From Streptomyces sp. A1136 (GTDB lineage: Bacteria > Actinomycetota > Actinomycetes > Streptomycetales > Streptomycetaceae): DNA of 64,000 nucleotides. Under the pieces are notes generated by a model. That model saw nothing but the letters and a program-made list of their open reading frames with translations. It ran no database searches and was not told the DNA's origin. This document shows, in pieces, positions 24,949 through 35,992 of this stretch. The first letter of the stretch is position 1, and every line of letters starts with the position of its first letter. The stretch spans positions 1 through 64,000 of the forward strand of contig NZ_SSBJ01000022.1 of assembly GCF_004795055.1 (NCBI RefSeq), in the 5' to 3' direction. Position numbers and translations under genes: made by a program.

Positions 24949-26091
24949 ATGCACAAGACGCTGATCGTGACCAATGACTTCCCGCCGCGACCGGGCGGCA
25001 TCCAGGCCTTCCTGCACAACATGGCCCTGCGGCTGGATCCCGACCGGATCGTCGTCTACGCCTCCACCTGGAAGCACGACGAGGAGGGCCGCGCGGCCAC
25101 CGCCGCCTTCGACGCGGAGCAGCCGTTCCGGGTGGTGCGCGACCGTACGACGATGCTGCTGCCGACGCCCCGCGTGACCCGGCGTGCGGTGGAGCTCCTC
25201 GGGGAACACGGCTGCGCGTCGGTGTGGTTCGGCGCGGCCGCCCCGCTGGGCCTGATGGGCCCGGCGCTGCGCAGGGCGGGCGCCCGGCGGATCGTCGCGA
25301 CCACACACGGGCACGAGGCGGGCTGGGCGCAGCTGCCGGCCGCCCGGCAGCTGCTGCGGCGGATCGGCGAGGGCACGGACACCCTGACCTACCTGGGGGA
25401 GTACACGCGTACCCGGATCGCCTCGGCGCTCACGGACCGGGCGGCGGCGCGGATGACCCGACTGCCGCCCGGTGTGGACGAGAAGACCTTCCACCCCGGG
25501 TCGGGCGGGACGGCGGTACGGGCCCGGCTGGGCCTGACCGACCGGCCGGTGGTGGTGTGCGTGTCCCGGCTCGTGCCCCGCAAGGGGCAGGACACCCTCA
25601 TCGAGGCCATGCCGCGCATCCTGGCGGCGGTGCCGGACGCGGTGCTGCTCATCGTGGGCGGCGGCCCGTACGAGGCGGACCTGCGGGCACTGGCCGCCTC
25701 CACCGGGGTCGCGGACTCGGTGGTCTTCACCGGGGCGGTCCCCTGGGAGGAGCTGCCCGCACACTACGGCGCCGGGGACGTCTTCGCGATGCCGTGCCGG
25801 ACCCGGCGCGGGGGCCTCGACGTCGAGGGCCTCGGCATCGTCTACCTCGAAGCCTCCGCGACGGGCCTGCCCGTGGTGGCGGGCGACTCGGGCGGGGCGC
25901 CGGACGCCGTCCTGGACGGGGAGACCGGCTGGGTGGTCCGGGGCGGGGACCCCGGGGAGGCCGCGGATCGGATCGTGACCCTGCTCCTGGACCCGGAGCT
26001 GCGCCGCCGGATGGGCGAGCGCGGCCGGGCCTGGGTCGAGGAGAAGTGGCGCTGGGACCTGCTCGCGGAGAGGCTCCGCGCGTTGCTGTGA
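24949..26091 (+). CDS. pimB: GT4 mannosyltransferase, PimB'-like
   Basis: A 380-residue GT-B glycosyltransferase. The N-terminus TLIVTNDFPPRPGGIQAFL matches actinobacterial PimB', which adds the second mannose to phosphatidylinositol mannoside using GDP-mannose at the inner membrane face. The nucleotide-sugar domain has SRLVPRKGQDTLIEA, VGGGPYEADL and the E-x7-E region in GLGIVYLEASATGLPVVAGD. The position next to an NlpC/P60 gene and near a FadD15-like ligase mirrors the M. tuberculosis Rv2188c neighbourhood. TACGTT ends 8 nt before the ATG. Confidence 0.88.
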   Translation: MHKTLIVTNDFPPRPGGIQAFLHNMALRLDPDRIVVYASTWKHDEEGRAATAAFDAEQPFRVVRDRTTMLLPTPRVTRRAVELLGEHGCASVWFGAAAPLGLMGPALRRAGARRIVATTHGHEAGWAQLPAARQLLRRIGEGTDTLTYLGEYTRTRIASALTDRAAARMTRLPPGVDEKTFHPGSGGTAVRARLGLTDRPVVVCVSRLVPRKGQDTLIEAMPRILAAVPDAVLLIVGGGPYEADLRALAASTGVADSVVFTGAVPWEELPAHYGAGDVFAMPCRTRRGGLDVEGLGIVYLEASATGLPVVAGDSGGAPDAVLDGETGWVVRGGDPGEAADRIVTLLLDPELRRRMGERGRAWVEEKWRWDLLAERLRALL

Positions 26092-26270
26092 GACCCGGAC
26101 GCGGGGCGGGGGCGAATTCTCGCACCCCGCGGTCGATCATGGGGTGTGGTCCGGCGAAGCGGGCTGGGTCGGACGGGGCGCGACTACGGTCGAGCCATGT
26201 CTGACTGTCACTCACATAAGTGTCGGTGCGGGTTATGGCCGGTTGGGCGGAACCCGCTCATGATGCGCCC

Positions 26271-27887
26271 ATGACACCCAACCTGACGCGCCGTCAACTC
26301 CTCGGGATCGGCGCCCTCCAGACCGCCGCCGTCCTCGGGTTCACCCGGATCGGACTCTCCTCGGCCGCCGCCGTCGAGCCGCCCGCCGCCCAGTACGCCC
26401 CCGCCATCGTCGTCGGGTCCGGCTACGGGGCCGCCGTCGCCGCCCTGCGCCTCGGGCAGGCCGGTGTGCGGACCGTCGTCCTCGAAATGGGGCGGCTCTG
26501 GGACACGCCCGGACCCGACGGGAAGGTGTTCCCCTCCACCTCCGCCCCCGACCAGCGCTCCATGTGGTTCCGCAACCGCACCGAGGCCCCGCTCGCGCAG
26601 TTCCTCTGGCTCGACGTGGTCAACCGCGACATCGACCCCTATCCCGGCGTCCTGGACCGGGTGAACTACGACGGCATGTCCGTGTACGTCGGGCGCGGCG
26701 TGGGCGGCGGCTCGCTCGTCAACGGCGGCATGTCGCCCACGCCCCGCCGGTCCTACTTCACCGAGGTCCTGCCGCGTGTCGACGCCGACGAGATGTACGG
26801 CACCTACTACCCCCGCGCCCGCGCCATGCTGGGCGTGGGCGACATCGACCCCGCCTGGTTCGAGTCCACCGAGTGGTACCGCTTCGCCCGGATCTCCCGC
26901 AAACACGCCCACAACGCCGGACTCAAGACCACTTTCGTGCCCAACGTGTACGACTTCGCCTACATGCAGCGCGAGGCGGCCGGCACCGCCACCAGATCCG
27001 CCCTGGCCGGCGAGGTCATCTACGGCAACAACCACGGCAAGAAGAGCCTCGACAAGACCTACCTCGCCGCCGCCCTCGGCACCGGCAACGTCACCATCGA
27101 GACCCTCCAGCGGGTGGTCGGCGTACGCCAGGACCCCTCCGGCGGGTACGTGTTGACCGTACGCACCATCGACCTCACCGGCCGGGTCACCCGGACCCGG
27201 GAACTCGGCTGCGCCCAGCTCTTCCTGGGCGCGGGCAGCCTCGGCACCACCGAGATCCTGTTGCGTGCCCGCGAGACGGGGACGCTGCCCGCGCTGGGGG
27301 AGCGGGTCGGACTGGGCTGGGGCCACAACGGCAACGTCATGACCGCCCGCGCCAACCACCTCTGGGACACCGTCGGCGCGAACCAGGCCACCATGCCCGC
27401 CCTCGGCATCGACGACTGGGACAACGCGGCCAACCCCGTCTTCGCCGAGATCGCCCCGCTTCCCATGGGGTTCGAGCACTGGATCTCGATGTACCTGGCC
27501 ATCACCAAGAACCCGGAACGCGGCCGCTTCACGTACGACGCGGCCACCGACTCGGCGCGGCTGAACTGGACCCGGGACCAGAACGCCCCGTCCGTCGCCG
27601 CCGCCAAGAACCTCTTCGACCAGGTGAACCGGGCCAACTTCACGATCTACCGCTACGACCTGTTCGGCGACAACAGGGCCTTCGCCGACGACTTCACCTA
27701 CCACCCGCTCGGCGGCTGCGTCCTGGGCGAGGCGACCGACGACTACGGTCGCGCCAAGGGCTACCGGGGGCTGTACGTCGTCGACGGCTCACTGATCCCG
27801 GGCTCGCTCGGAGTCAACCCGTTCGTCACCATCACCGCCCTCGCCGAGCGGAACATGGCGCGGATCCTGGCGGAGGACCCGCGGTGA
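26271..27887 (+). CDS. Cholesterol oxidase (GMC oxidoreductase), Tat-exported
   Basis: The 538-residue flavoenzyme closely follows Streptomyces ChoA. A twin-arginine leader (TRRQLLGIGAL) precedes the FAD-binding VVGSGYGAAVAALRLG. The active-site residues of ChoA are kept: Glu in VFAEIAPLP, His in YHPLGGCVLG and Asn in NPFVTITALAERN. It should oxidise 3-beta-hydroxysterols to 4-en-3-ones with release of H2O2 outside the cell. I chose the ATG at TPNLTRRQ because it begins a normal Tat signal; an upstream ATG at 26235 is possible. It is monocistronic and convergent with the acyl-CoA ligase, with no polyene cluster nearby. Confidence 0.92.
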   Translation: MTPNLTRRQLLGIGALQTAAVLGFTRIGLSSAAAVEPPAAQYAPAIVVGSGYGAAVAALRLGQAGVRTVVLEMGRLWDTPGPDGKVFPSTSAPDQRSMWFRNRTEAPLAQFLWLDVVNRDIDPYPGVLDRVNYDGMSVYVGRGVGGGSLVNGGMSPTPRRSYFTEVLPRVDADEMYGTYYPRARAMLGVGDIDPAWFESTEWYRFARISRKHAHNAGLKTTFVPNVYDFAYMQREAAGTATRSALAGEVIYGNNHGKKSLDKTYLAAALGTGNVTIETLQRVVGVRQDPSGGYVLTVRTIDLTGRVTRTRELGCAQLFLGAGSLGTTEILLRARETGTLPALGERVGLGWGHNGNVMTARANHLWDTVGANQATMPALGIDDWDNAANPVFAEIAPLPMGFEHWISMYLAITKNPERGRFTYDAATDSARLNWTRDQNAPSVAAAKNLFDQVNRANFTIYRYDLFGDNRAFADDFTYHPLGGCVLGEATDDYGRAKGYRGLYVVDGSLIPGSLGVNPFVTITALAERNMARILAEDPR

Positions 27888-27906
27888 GCGCCCCGCGGCG
27901 CAGGAC

Positions 27907-29703
<1,797 letters not shown>

Positions 29704-29932
29704 GACTGCTGCTCCTCTGGGCGCCATCGCCACCGTGTGGACCGACCGGACGTTACCCACCGGTAGTGGGTTCACGATAGAGGGAACCGGCCAGATGTTC
29801 CCTGCGTCACACGACGCGGCGGTCCCCTGCCGACACTAGTCCACCCCGTTGACGACTCGGAAGTAACCGCAGGTCCGGCCACTTGTCGGGCGGCCTCTAC
29901 CCGAGCGGCCCGGGCGCCCCTAGGGTGGCTGC

Positions 29933-30715
29933 ATGGGTGGCAGGAAGAGTCGTACGCGAGTCCACGTCGTCAGCGACGTCCACGGCAACACCGAGGCGCT
30001 CGCGCGGGCCGGGGAGGGCGCCGACGCGCTGATCTGCCTCGGCGACCTCGTCCTGTTCCTGGACTACGCCGACCACTCGCGCGGCATCTTCCCCGACCTG
30101 TTCGGCGTCGAGAACGCCCACCGGATCGTGGAGCTGCGCACGCAGCGTCGCTTCGCGGAGGCCCGCGACCTCGGCCGGGAGTTGTGGGCCGGGCTGGACC
30201 GGGAGCGGCTCATCGAGGGCGCCGTCCGGCGTCAGTACGCGGACATGTTCGCCGCGTTCCCGAGCCCGACGTACGCCACCTACGGCAACGTCGACATCCC
30301 GGGGCTGTGGACGGAGTACGCCGGACCGGGCACGACCGTGCTGGACGGCCAGCGGGTGGAGATCGCGGGCCGGGTCTTCGGCTTCGTGGGCGGCGGGCTG
30401 CCGACGCCGATGCGAACGCCGTACGAGGTGGGCGTCGAGGAGTACGCGGCCAAGGTCGAGGCGCTGGGCGAGGTGGACGTGCTGTGCTCGCACATCCCGC
30501 CGGAGGTGCCGGAGCTCTGCTACGACACGGTGGCCCGGCGGTTCGAGCGGGGCAGCGAGGCCCTGTTGGCGGCGATCCGACGGGTCCGGCCGCGATACGC
30601 GCTCTTCGGGCACGTCCACCAGCCACTGGCCCGGCGGATGCGGATCGGGGCCACGGAATGCGTGAACGTCGGCCATTTCGCCGCGACGGGGACGCCGTGG
30701 GCGCTGGAGTGGTGA
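29933..30715 (+). CDS. Calcineurin-like metallophosphoesterase
   Basis: A 260-residue cytosolic phosphoesterase with the full set of metal motifs. These are VVSDVHGNTEAL near residue 13, ICLGDLVLFLDY near 35, YGNVDIPG near 98, CSHIPPE near 185 and FGHVHQPLA near 225. It should use two metal ions to hydrolyse phosphate esters; the substrate is unknown. There is no Shine-Dalgarno: TAGGGT ends exactly 6 nt before the ATG, which implies a leaderless mRNA. It is divergent from the acyl-CoA ligase. Confidence 0.92.
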   Translation: MGGRKSRTRVHVVSDVHGNTEALARAGEGADALICLGDLVLFLDYADHSRGIFPDLFGVENAHRIVELRTQRRFAEARDLGRELWAGLDRERLIEGAVRRQYADMFAAFPSPTYATYGNVDIPGLWTEYAGPGTTVLDGQRVEIAGRVFGFVGGGLPTPMRTPYEVGVEEYAAKVEALGEVDVLCSHIPPEVPELCYDTVARRFERGSEALLAAIRRVRPRYALFGHVHQPLARRMRIGATECVNVGHFAATGTPWALEW

Positions 30716-30837
30716 GCCGCCGGTGCGAAGTCGTCCCGGGGGAGGCGCTGGAGTGGCCGGGTCCGCACGCGCGGTAGCCTTCACCCGGCGGCCGGAGGCC
30801 CCACACACTTGTCGAACTCCCCGGAGGAGCGACCGCG

Positions 30838-31278
30838 ATGGCGGAACACACCAGCTCGAGCATCACGATCGAGGCGGCCCCGGCCGACGTCATGGCCGTG
30901 ATCGCCGACTTCGCCCGCTACCCGGAGTGGACCGGTGAGGTGAAGGAGGCGGAGGTGCTGGCGACCGACGCCGAAGGCCGCGCGCAGAAGGTCCGGCTGT
31001 TGCTGGACGCCGGGGCGATCAAGGACGACCACACGCTGGCGTACACCTGGAAGGGCGCGGACGAGGTCAGCTGGACGCTGGACAAGTCGCAGATGCTGCG
31101 ACAGCTGGACGGCTCCTACAAGCTGACCCCGGTGCAGGGCGGCAAGCACACCGAGGTGACCTACCAGCTGACGGTGGACGTCAAGATCCCGATGCTGGGC
31201 ATGATCAAGCGCAAGGCGGAGAAGGTCATCATCGACCGCGCCCTGGCCGGCCTGAAGAAGCGGGTCGAATCCGCCTGA
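30838..31278 (+). CDS. SRPBCC (START-like) polyketide cyclase/lipid-binding protein
   Basis: A 146-residue single-domain protein with the SRPBCC fold: SSSITIEAAPADVMAVIADFARYPEWTGEV at the N-terminus (given in parts: SSSITIEAAP, DVMAVIADFARYPEW) and the long C-terminal helix KRKAEKVIIDRALAGLKKRV. Such domains hold hydrophobic ligands in a central cavity. A GGAGGAGCGACCGCG ribosome site precedes the ATG. It matches the position of M. tuberculosis Rv2185c (TB16.3), next to an ArsA-like gene. The ligand is unknown. Confidence 0.9.
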   Translation: MAEHTSSSITIEAAPADVMAVIADFARYPEWTGEVKEAEVLATDAEGRAQKVRLLLDAGAIKDDHTLAYTWKGADEVSWTLDKSQMLRQLDGSYKLTPVQGGKHTEVTYQLTVDVKIPMLGMIKRKAEKVIIDRALAGLKKRVESA

Positions 31279-31660
31279 ACCCACCTGGGTCCCGCCCGCG
31301 CCACGGTGCCCGGAGCCACCACCGGCTGCCGGCAGGCGCCGTCGTCCGGCGTGAGCGCGCGGCAGCCGCCGGCCGGCGCCCCCGGGGGCGTTGCCGCCGG
31401 CCGTCGCCGCCCCGGTCCCGTGGTCCCGGCGGCACGGGGGTCCGCGCGGACGGGTTCCGTGGCCCGTCGTGGCGAGGGATCGCGCGGCGGTTCGGGGCGG
31501 GCGGCTCGCACCGGCTCCAGGGACGGCGCGGTGGTGCCCGTAGGCTTCGGGAACAGGTGCCCGGCCCGCCCCGGTCCCAGCCGCCCGGCCGGTACGCCGG
31601 CGCGGCTCGGCAGCGGCCGGGGCCGTGAGCGATCCGTACCGCATCGAGGAGCACCGCAGC
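31279..31660. other. Intergenic region, 382 bp, nothing identified
   Basis: This GC-rich gap lies between the SRPBCC gene and the ArsA-like gene, both on the plus strand. Open frames through it are Arg/Pro/Ala-rich and lack ribosome sites. CCGGC-rich short repeats are present but no clear terminator hairpin, promoter or RNA. It presumably contains the promoter of the ArsA-like operon. Confidence 0.5.
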
Positions 31661-32818
31661 ATGCACACCCTGCTCGTCACCGGACCCGGTGGCGCCGGGC
31701 GGACCACCGTGGCCGCCGCCACCGCGCTCGCCGCCGCGCGGGACGGGCGGCGCGTACTGCTGCTCTCCGGCGACCCCGGCGACCCGCTCGGCGCGCTGAT
31801 CGGCCGGGACGTGCCCGGGTTGCGCGTCGCGCGCATCGACTCCGGCGAGGAGTTCCGGACCGAACTCGTCGCCCTCCAGGAACGCGGCGCCGCCCTCCTC
31901 GGCATGCTCGGCAGCCGTCCCCTCGGCGCCGAAGAACTCACCGAACTGCCCGGCGCCGAGCAGTTCGCGCTGCTCCGTGCCCTGCGGCGGGCCGCCGCGG
32001 CCCCCGACACCGATCTGGTCGTCGTGGACATGCCCCCGCTGCACCAGGCGGTGTCCACCCTCGCCCTCCCTGCGCAGCTCCGCCACTACCTGGCCCGGCT
32101 GCTGCCCGCCGAACGGCAGGCCGCCCGCGCCCTGCGCCCCGTACTCGCCCAGCTCGCCGGCGTCCCGATGCCCGCCCAGTGGCTCTACGAGGCCGCCGCG
32201 CGCTGGGACGAGGAACTCGCCGCCGTCCAAGCCGTCGTCGAGGCCCCGACCACCGAGGTGCGCCTCGTCGCCGAGCCCGGCCCCCGGGCCGACGCCGCGC
32301 TGCGCGCCGGCCGACTCGGGCTCGCCCTGCACCGGCTGGCGGCCGGGAGCCTCGTCGCCAACCGGGCCCTGCCCCGGGACTCCGCCGAACCCTGGCCGGC
32401 CGGACTCGTCGCCCAGCGGGAGAAATACGCCGCCCAGTGGGCCGCCGAACTCCCCGTGATCCCGCTCCCGCACCTGGGACGCGACCCGGAGGGCCCCGAG
32501 GACACGGCCCGGCTCGCCGCCTCCGCGCCCGGACTCGCCCCCGCGGCGCCCGCGCCCCGCCCGGAGTGGGCCGTCGAGGACCGGCGCGCCGAGGACGGCG
32601 TACTCGTGTGGGCGATCCCGCTGCCCGGCGCCCGCAAGGCGGACCTGGACCTGGTGCGGCGCGGCGACGAGCTGCTCCTGGCGGCCGGGCCCTACCGCAG
32701 GATCGTTCCGCTGCCGTCCGCGCTGCGCCGCTGCACCGTCTCGGGCGCCGCCCTCACGGACGGCGTGCTCCGCGTCCGGTTCACCCCGGACCCGCAGCTG
32801 TGGCCCCGCGCGCGCTGA
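31661..32818 (+). CDS. ArsA/GET3-like ATPase with altered P-loop
   Basis: The 385-residue protein has an N-terminal SIMIBI P-loop domain and a C-terminal HSP20-like ArsA domain (about residues 305-385, from WAVEDRRAEDG to RVRFTPDPQ). The P-loop reads GPGGAGRTT at residues 8-16. The signature Lys and the Walker A Lys of GKGGVGKT are replaced by Pro and Arg, so ATP hydrolysis may be lost. VVVDMPPLHQAV is the Walker B-like segment. The ATG follows GAGGAG with a 9-nt gap; GTG 12 codons earlier is an alternative. Its homologue in mycobacteria is Rv2184c. Function is unknown. Confidence 0.85.
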   Translation: MHTLLVTGPGGAGRTTVAAATALAAARDGRRVLLLSGDPGDPLGALIGRDVPGLRVARIDSGEEFRTELVALQERGAALLGMLGSRPLGAEELTELPGAEQFALLRALRRAAAAPDTDLVVVDMPPLHQAVSTLALPAQLRHYLARLLPAERQAARALRPVLAQLAGVPMPAQWLYEAAARWDEELAAVQAVVEAPTTEVRLVAEPGPRADAALRAGRLGLALHRLAAGSLVANRALPRDSAEPWPAGLVAQREKYAAQWAAELPVIPLPHLGRDPEGPEDTARLAASAPGLAPAAPAPRPEWAVEDRRAEDGVLVWAIPLPGARKADLDLVRRGDELLLAAGPYRRIVPLPSALRRCTVSGAALTDGVLRVRFTPDPQLWPRAR

Positions 32819-32894
32819 TTCCCGTACCGCCGTTCGGGTACCGTCGAAGGTAGCCCGTACCGCACGTATCGCAGCCGCCGCAGGAGTGTCCGCC

Positions 32895-33368
32895 ATGAGC
32901 GAGGCCACCGACCGCCCCACCGACGACGACGCCTGGGCCAAGGCCTGCGCCGAGGACCTCGCGGCCGAGAAGGAGCGCCTCCGCGCGGAGCGGGGCGCCG
33001 CCGCCGGCGGCGGGACCGGCACCGCCGCCGAGGAACTCCTCAAGCTGTTCGAAGCCGTCGCCGACAAGGTCTCCTCCCTGAACAACCCGCTGCTCGGCGG
33101 CGCCGCCCAGGGCGCCGTGCGCCAGTTCGTCGACCAGGCCAAGACAGCCGTCAAGCCCGTGGTCGAGCGCAACCCCGAGGTCTTCGACCACCTCGCGGCC
33201 GCCGGCTCCGAGCTGCTCGCCGCCTACCGTTCCGCCGTCGAGGGCCACGAGCGCCGCTGGACGCGGGAACGGCCGACGCCCACGCCGCCGCGCGCCGAGG
33301 ACGCCGCCCGCCACGACGGCGACGAGGAACCCGGCACCGGGCCCGCCGAGCGGATCGATCTCGACTGA
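32895..33368 (+). CDS. DUF5304-type hypothetical protein
   Basis: A 157-residue soluble protein that I believe belongs to DUF5304. The N-terminus is acidic (SEATDRPTDDDAWAKACAE), a helical charged segment spans about residues 12-100, and the C-terminal tail is polar (TPTPPRAEDAARHDGDEEPG). No catalytic motif or membrane segment is visible. AGGAG precedes the ATG by about 9 nt. It lies 62 bp before glkA and 76 bp after the ArsA-like gene on the same strand, so an operon is possible. Confidence 0.75.
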   Translation: MSEATDRPTDDDAWAKACAEDLAAEKERLRAERGAAAGGGTGTAAEELLKLFEAVADKVSSLNNPLLGGAAQGAVRQFVDQAKTAVKPVVERNPEVFDHLAAAGSELLAAYRSAVEGHERRWTRERPTPTPPRAEDAARHDGDEEPGTGPAERIDLD

Positions 33369-33430
33369 ACCTCCGCCGGGGCTCGGGTACGGTTGGCCGT
33401 GGCGGGGCTTGACCGGAAACCGAGGGACTA

Positions 33431-34372
33431 ATGGGACTCACCATCGGCGTCGACATCGGCGGCACGAAGATCGCGGCCGGCGTGGTCGACGAAGAGGGCA
33501 CCATCCTTGAGACGTACAAGGTGCCCACCCCGCCGACTCCGGACGGCGTGACGGACGCGATCTGCACCGCGGTGTCCGCGGTCGGCAGCAACCACACCAT
33601 CGACGCGGTGGGCATCGGCGCAGCCGGGTACGTGGACGACAAGCGCGCCACCGTACTCTTCGCCCCCAACATCAACTGGCGGCACGAGCCGCTGAAGGAC
33701 AAGGTCGAGCAGCGCATCGGCCTTCCCGTCGTCGTCGAGAACGACGCGAACTGCGCGGCCTGGGGCGAGTACCGCTTCGGGGCCGGCCAGGGCCACGACG
33801 ACGTCATCTGCATCACCCTCGGCACCGGCCTCGGCGGCGGCATCATCATCGGCAACAAGCTCCGGCGCGGGCGCTTCGGCGTCGCCGCCGAGTTCGGGCA
33901 CATCCGGGTCGTCCCGGACGGCCTGCTGTGCGGGTGCGGGAGCCAGGGCTGCTGGGAGCAGTACGCCTCCGGGCGCGCGCTCGTCCGGTACGCGAAGCAG
34001 CGTGCCAAGGCCACGCCCGAGAACGCGACGATCCTGCTCGGGCTCGGCGACGGCACCCCCGACGGCATCGAGGGCAAGCACATCAGCGAGGCGGCCCGGC
34101 AGGGTTGCCCGGTGGCTGTCGACTCCTTCCGCGAGCTGGCCCGCTGGGCCGGGGCCGGGCTGGCAGACCTGGCGTCGCTGTTCGACCCGTCGGCGTTCAT
34201 CGTCGGCGGCGGGGTGTCCGACGAGGGAGACCTCGTCCTCGACCCGATCCGCAAGTCCTTCAAGCGCTGGCTGATCGGCGGCGCGTGGCGTCCGCACGCG
34301 CAGGTGCTGGCCGCGCAGCTCGGCGGCAAGGCCGGACTGGTCGGTGCGGCGGACCTTGCCCGCCAGGGGTGA
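33431..34372 (+). CDS. glkA: ROK-family glucokinase
   Basis: The 313-residue enzyme phosphorylates glucose with ATP and in Streptomyces also mediates glucose repression. The ATP motif is VDIGGTKIAAGVVD and the catalytic Asp is in VVENDANCAAWGE. The zinc-binding ROK motif CGCGSQGCWEQYASG is complete, with its preceding His in EFGHIRVV. It closely resembles S. coelicolor GlkA from memory, where activity is modulated post-translationally by carbon source. CGAGGGAC lies upstream of the ATG. It precedes the EEP gene by 70 bp. Confidence 0.95.
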   Translation: MGLTIGVDIGGTKIAAGVVDEEGTILETYKVPTPPTPDGVTDAICTAVSAVGSNHTIDAVGIGAAGYVDDKRATVLFAPNINWRHEPLKDKVEQRIGLPVVVENDANCAAWGEYRFGAGQGHDDVICITLGTGLGGGIIIGNKLRRGRFGVAAEFGHIRVVPDGLLCGCGSQGCWEQYASGRALVRYAKQRAKATPENATILLGLGDGTPDGIEGKHISEAARQGCPVAVDSFRELARWAGAGLADLASLFDPSAFIVGGGVSDEGDLVLDPIRKSFKRWLIGGAWRPHAQVLAAQLGGKAGLVGAADLARQG

Positions 34373-34442
34373 TCACGATCGACGCCCGCTGCCCGCCGCG
34401 CCCCCTGGGGGAGCGGCGGGCAGCTGCGTAGGGTGGGACGGT

Positions 34443-35213
34443 ATGGAGCTGCCATCGCTGTCGGCCACGCTGCCGAAGTCCCTTACGGAGCCCGACGGTT
34501 CCGCCGTCATCCGGGTGCTCAGTTACAACGTCCGCTCGCTGCGTGACGACGAGGAAGCGCTGGTGCGGGTGATCCGGGCGTGCGAGCCGGACCTGGTGTT
34601 CGTGCAGGAGGCGCCGCTGTTCTTCCGGTGGCGCAAGCACGCGGCGCGGTTGGCCTCGAAGTGTGACCTGGTGGTGCTGAGCGGGGGCGGGAGCGCCGCC
34701 GGGCCGTTGCTGCTGTGCTCGCTGCGGGCGTTCGTGGAGCGGACCGAGGACGTCCTGCTGCCGTTGACGCCGGGGCTGCACCGGCGGGGCCTCGCGACGG
34801 CCGTCGTGCGGTTCGGGCCGGCGGTGCGGGTGGGGGTGGTGAGCACCCACCTGTCGCTGAACGCGCGTGAGCGGGCGGCGCAGGCGGAGCTGCTGCTGGA
34901 GCGGGTGCGGTCGATGGACACGCCGTACGCGATCGTGGCGGGAGATGTGAACGAGACCCCGGACGGGCCGGCGTTCGGGCGGCTGGCGTCGCAGATGCAG
35001 GACGGCTGGGCGGTGGCGCCGTGGGGCGGGGAGCACACGTTCACGCGATCCGGGCCGCCGCGGCGCATCGACGCGGTGTTCGCTTCGCGGGGGGTGGAGG
35101 TGCTGGGCTGCGGTGTCCCGCGGGACCTGCCGGGCGTGGTGCCGCCCGACCTCGACGCCGCCACGGACCACTTCCCGGTCCTGGCGGCCCTCCGCCTCCG
35201 CCCCCCTTCCTGA
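34443..35213 (+). CDS. Endonuclease/exonuclease/phosphatase (EEP) family protein
   Basis: A 256-residue member of the DNase I-like EEP fold, which hydrolyses phosphodiesters with divalent metal. Motifs in order are VLSYNVRSLRDDE, DLVFVQEAP, VVSTHLSLN, AIVAGDVNETPDG, RIDAVFAS and ATDHFPVLA, so all catalytic residues are present. No signal peptide is seen. TAGGGT ends 8 nt before the ATG and there is no Shine-Dalgarno, so a leaderless transcript is likely although glkA is close upstream. The substrate (nucleic acid, sugar phosphate or lipid head group) is not clear. Confidence 0.9.
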   Translation: MELPSLSATLPKSLTEPDGSAVIRVLSYNVRSLRDDEEALVRVIRACEPDLVFVQEAPLFFRWRKHAARLASKCDLVVLSGGGSAAGPLLLCSLRAFVERTEDVLLPLTPGLHRRGLATAVVRFGPAVRVGVVSTHLSLNARERAAQAELLLERVRSMDTPYAIVAGDVNETPDGPAFGRLASQMQDGWAVAPWGGEHTFTRSGPPRRIDAVFASRGVEVLGCGVPRDLPGVVPPDLDAATDHFPVLAALRLRPPS

Positions 35214-35992
35214 CGCGCCCCGCGCACGGCTTCGGCGGCTTCGCGCCGCTGCGGCGAACTCGGTCCACCGGGGCACGCTCCCCGGCACCGGCCCTGCTCC
35301 GCCGGGGACCCTGCGCCTCGATCGCCGGCGGGCTGGGTGCGTCCGCCGGGCGGGGGTGTGGATGTGGCCGGCGTTTGCGGGCGGCCGGGACGTGGGGCGC
35401 CACGGCGTAAGCGCCTCCGGCTCCGCCGGGTTCTATTGGGCTCCGCCGCGGGCCCGTGCCTCGATCGCCGGTGGGCTGGGTGTGTCCGCCGGGCCGTCCG
35501 CCCGGCTGGACGAGGGCGCGGCCCTCGCGTCGCAGCGCGTCGCCGTCTAGACCGCGCGGCGCCGCGCCCGAGTGCGCCCTCGCGGGCGTTGGACAATGCG
35601 GCGCCGCGGTGCAAGGGCCCCCGGCTCCGCCGGGCTCTGTGGGGCTCCGCCCCGGACCCCGTGCCTCGACCGCCGGCGGGGCTGGATACGGCCGTCGCGG
35701 CCGGGGAGGCCCGCCGGGGCCGGGCCGGGTGGGGCGCGCCGGCCCGGTGGACGGGCGGCCGGGTGGCCGCCGGGCGGATCAGCCGCCGGCGGTCGAGGCG
35801 CGGGCCGGCCCCGCGCACGACGGACGGGGTTCACCGCGGCCGGGGAGGCCGCCGGGGCGGGCCGGGTGGGGGCCCTCCGGTTCCGCCCACGGCGGACTGG
35901 CTTCGCCGCAGCGGTGCGAAGCCGGCAAGGCGCCCCGGCGCCGAGACGCGCGAGCGGCGCGTCAAGAAGGGAGCGGCGCGTCACGAAGGGGG
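35214..35992. repeat. 0.8 kb non-coding repeat island between convergent genes
   Basis: The gap lies between the 3' ends of the EEP gene and the convergent small membrane protein gene. Three related segments of about 60 bp occur near 35268-35350, 35413-35498 and 35621-35690. Each carries GGCTCCGCCGG-type sequence followed by GTGCCTCGATCGCCGG and GGGCTGG. The core resembles the CCTCAAACGCCGGCGGGGC family at 51.4-52.0 kb. Open frames through it are Arg/Pro/Gly-rich shadows; I see no gene. Confidence 0.7.
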
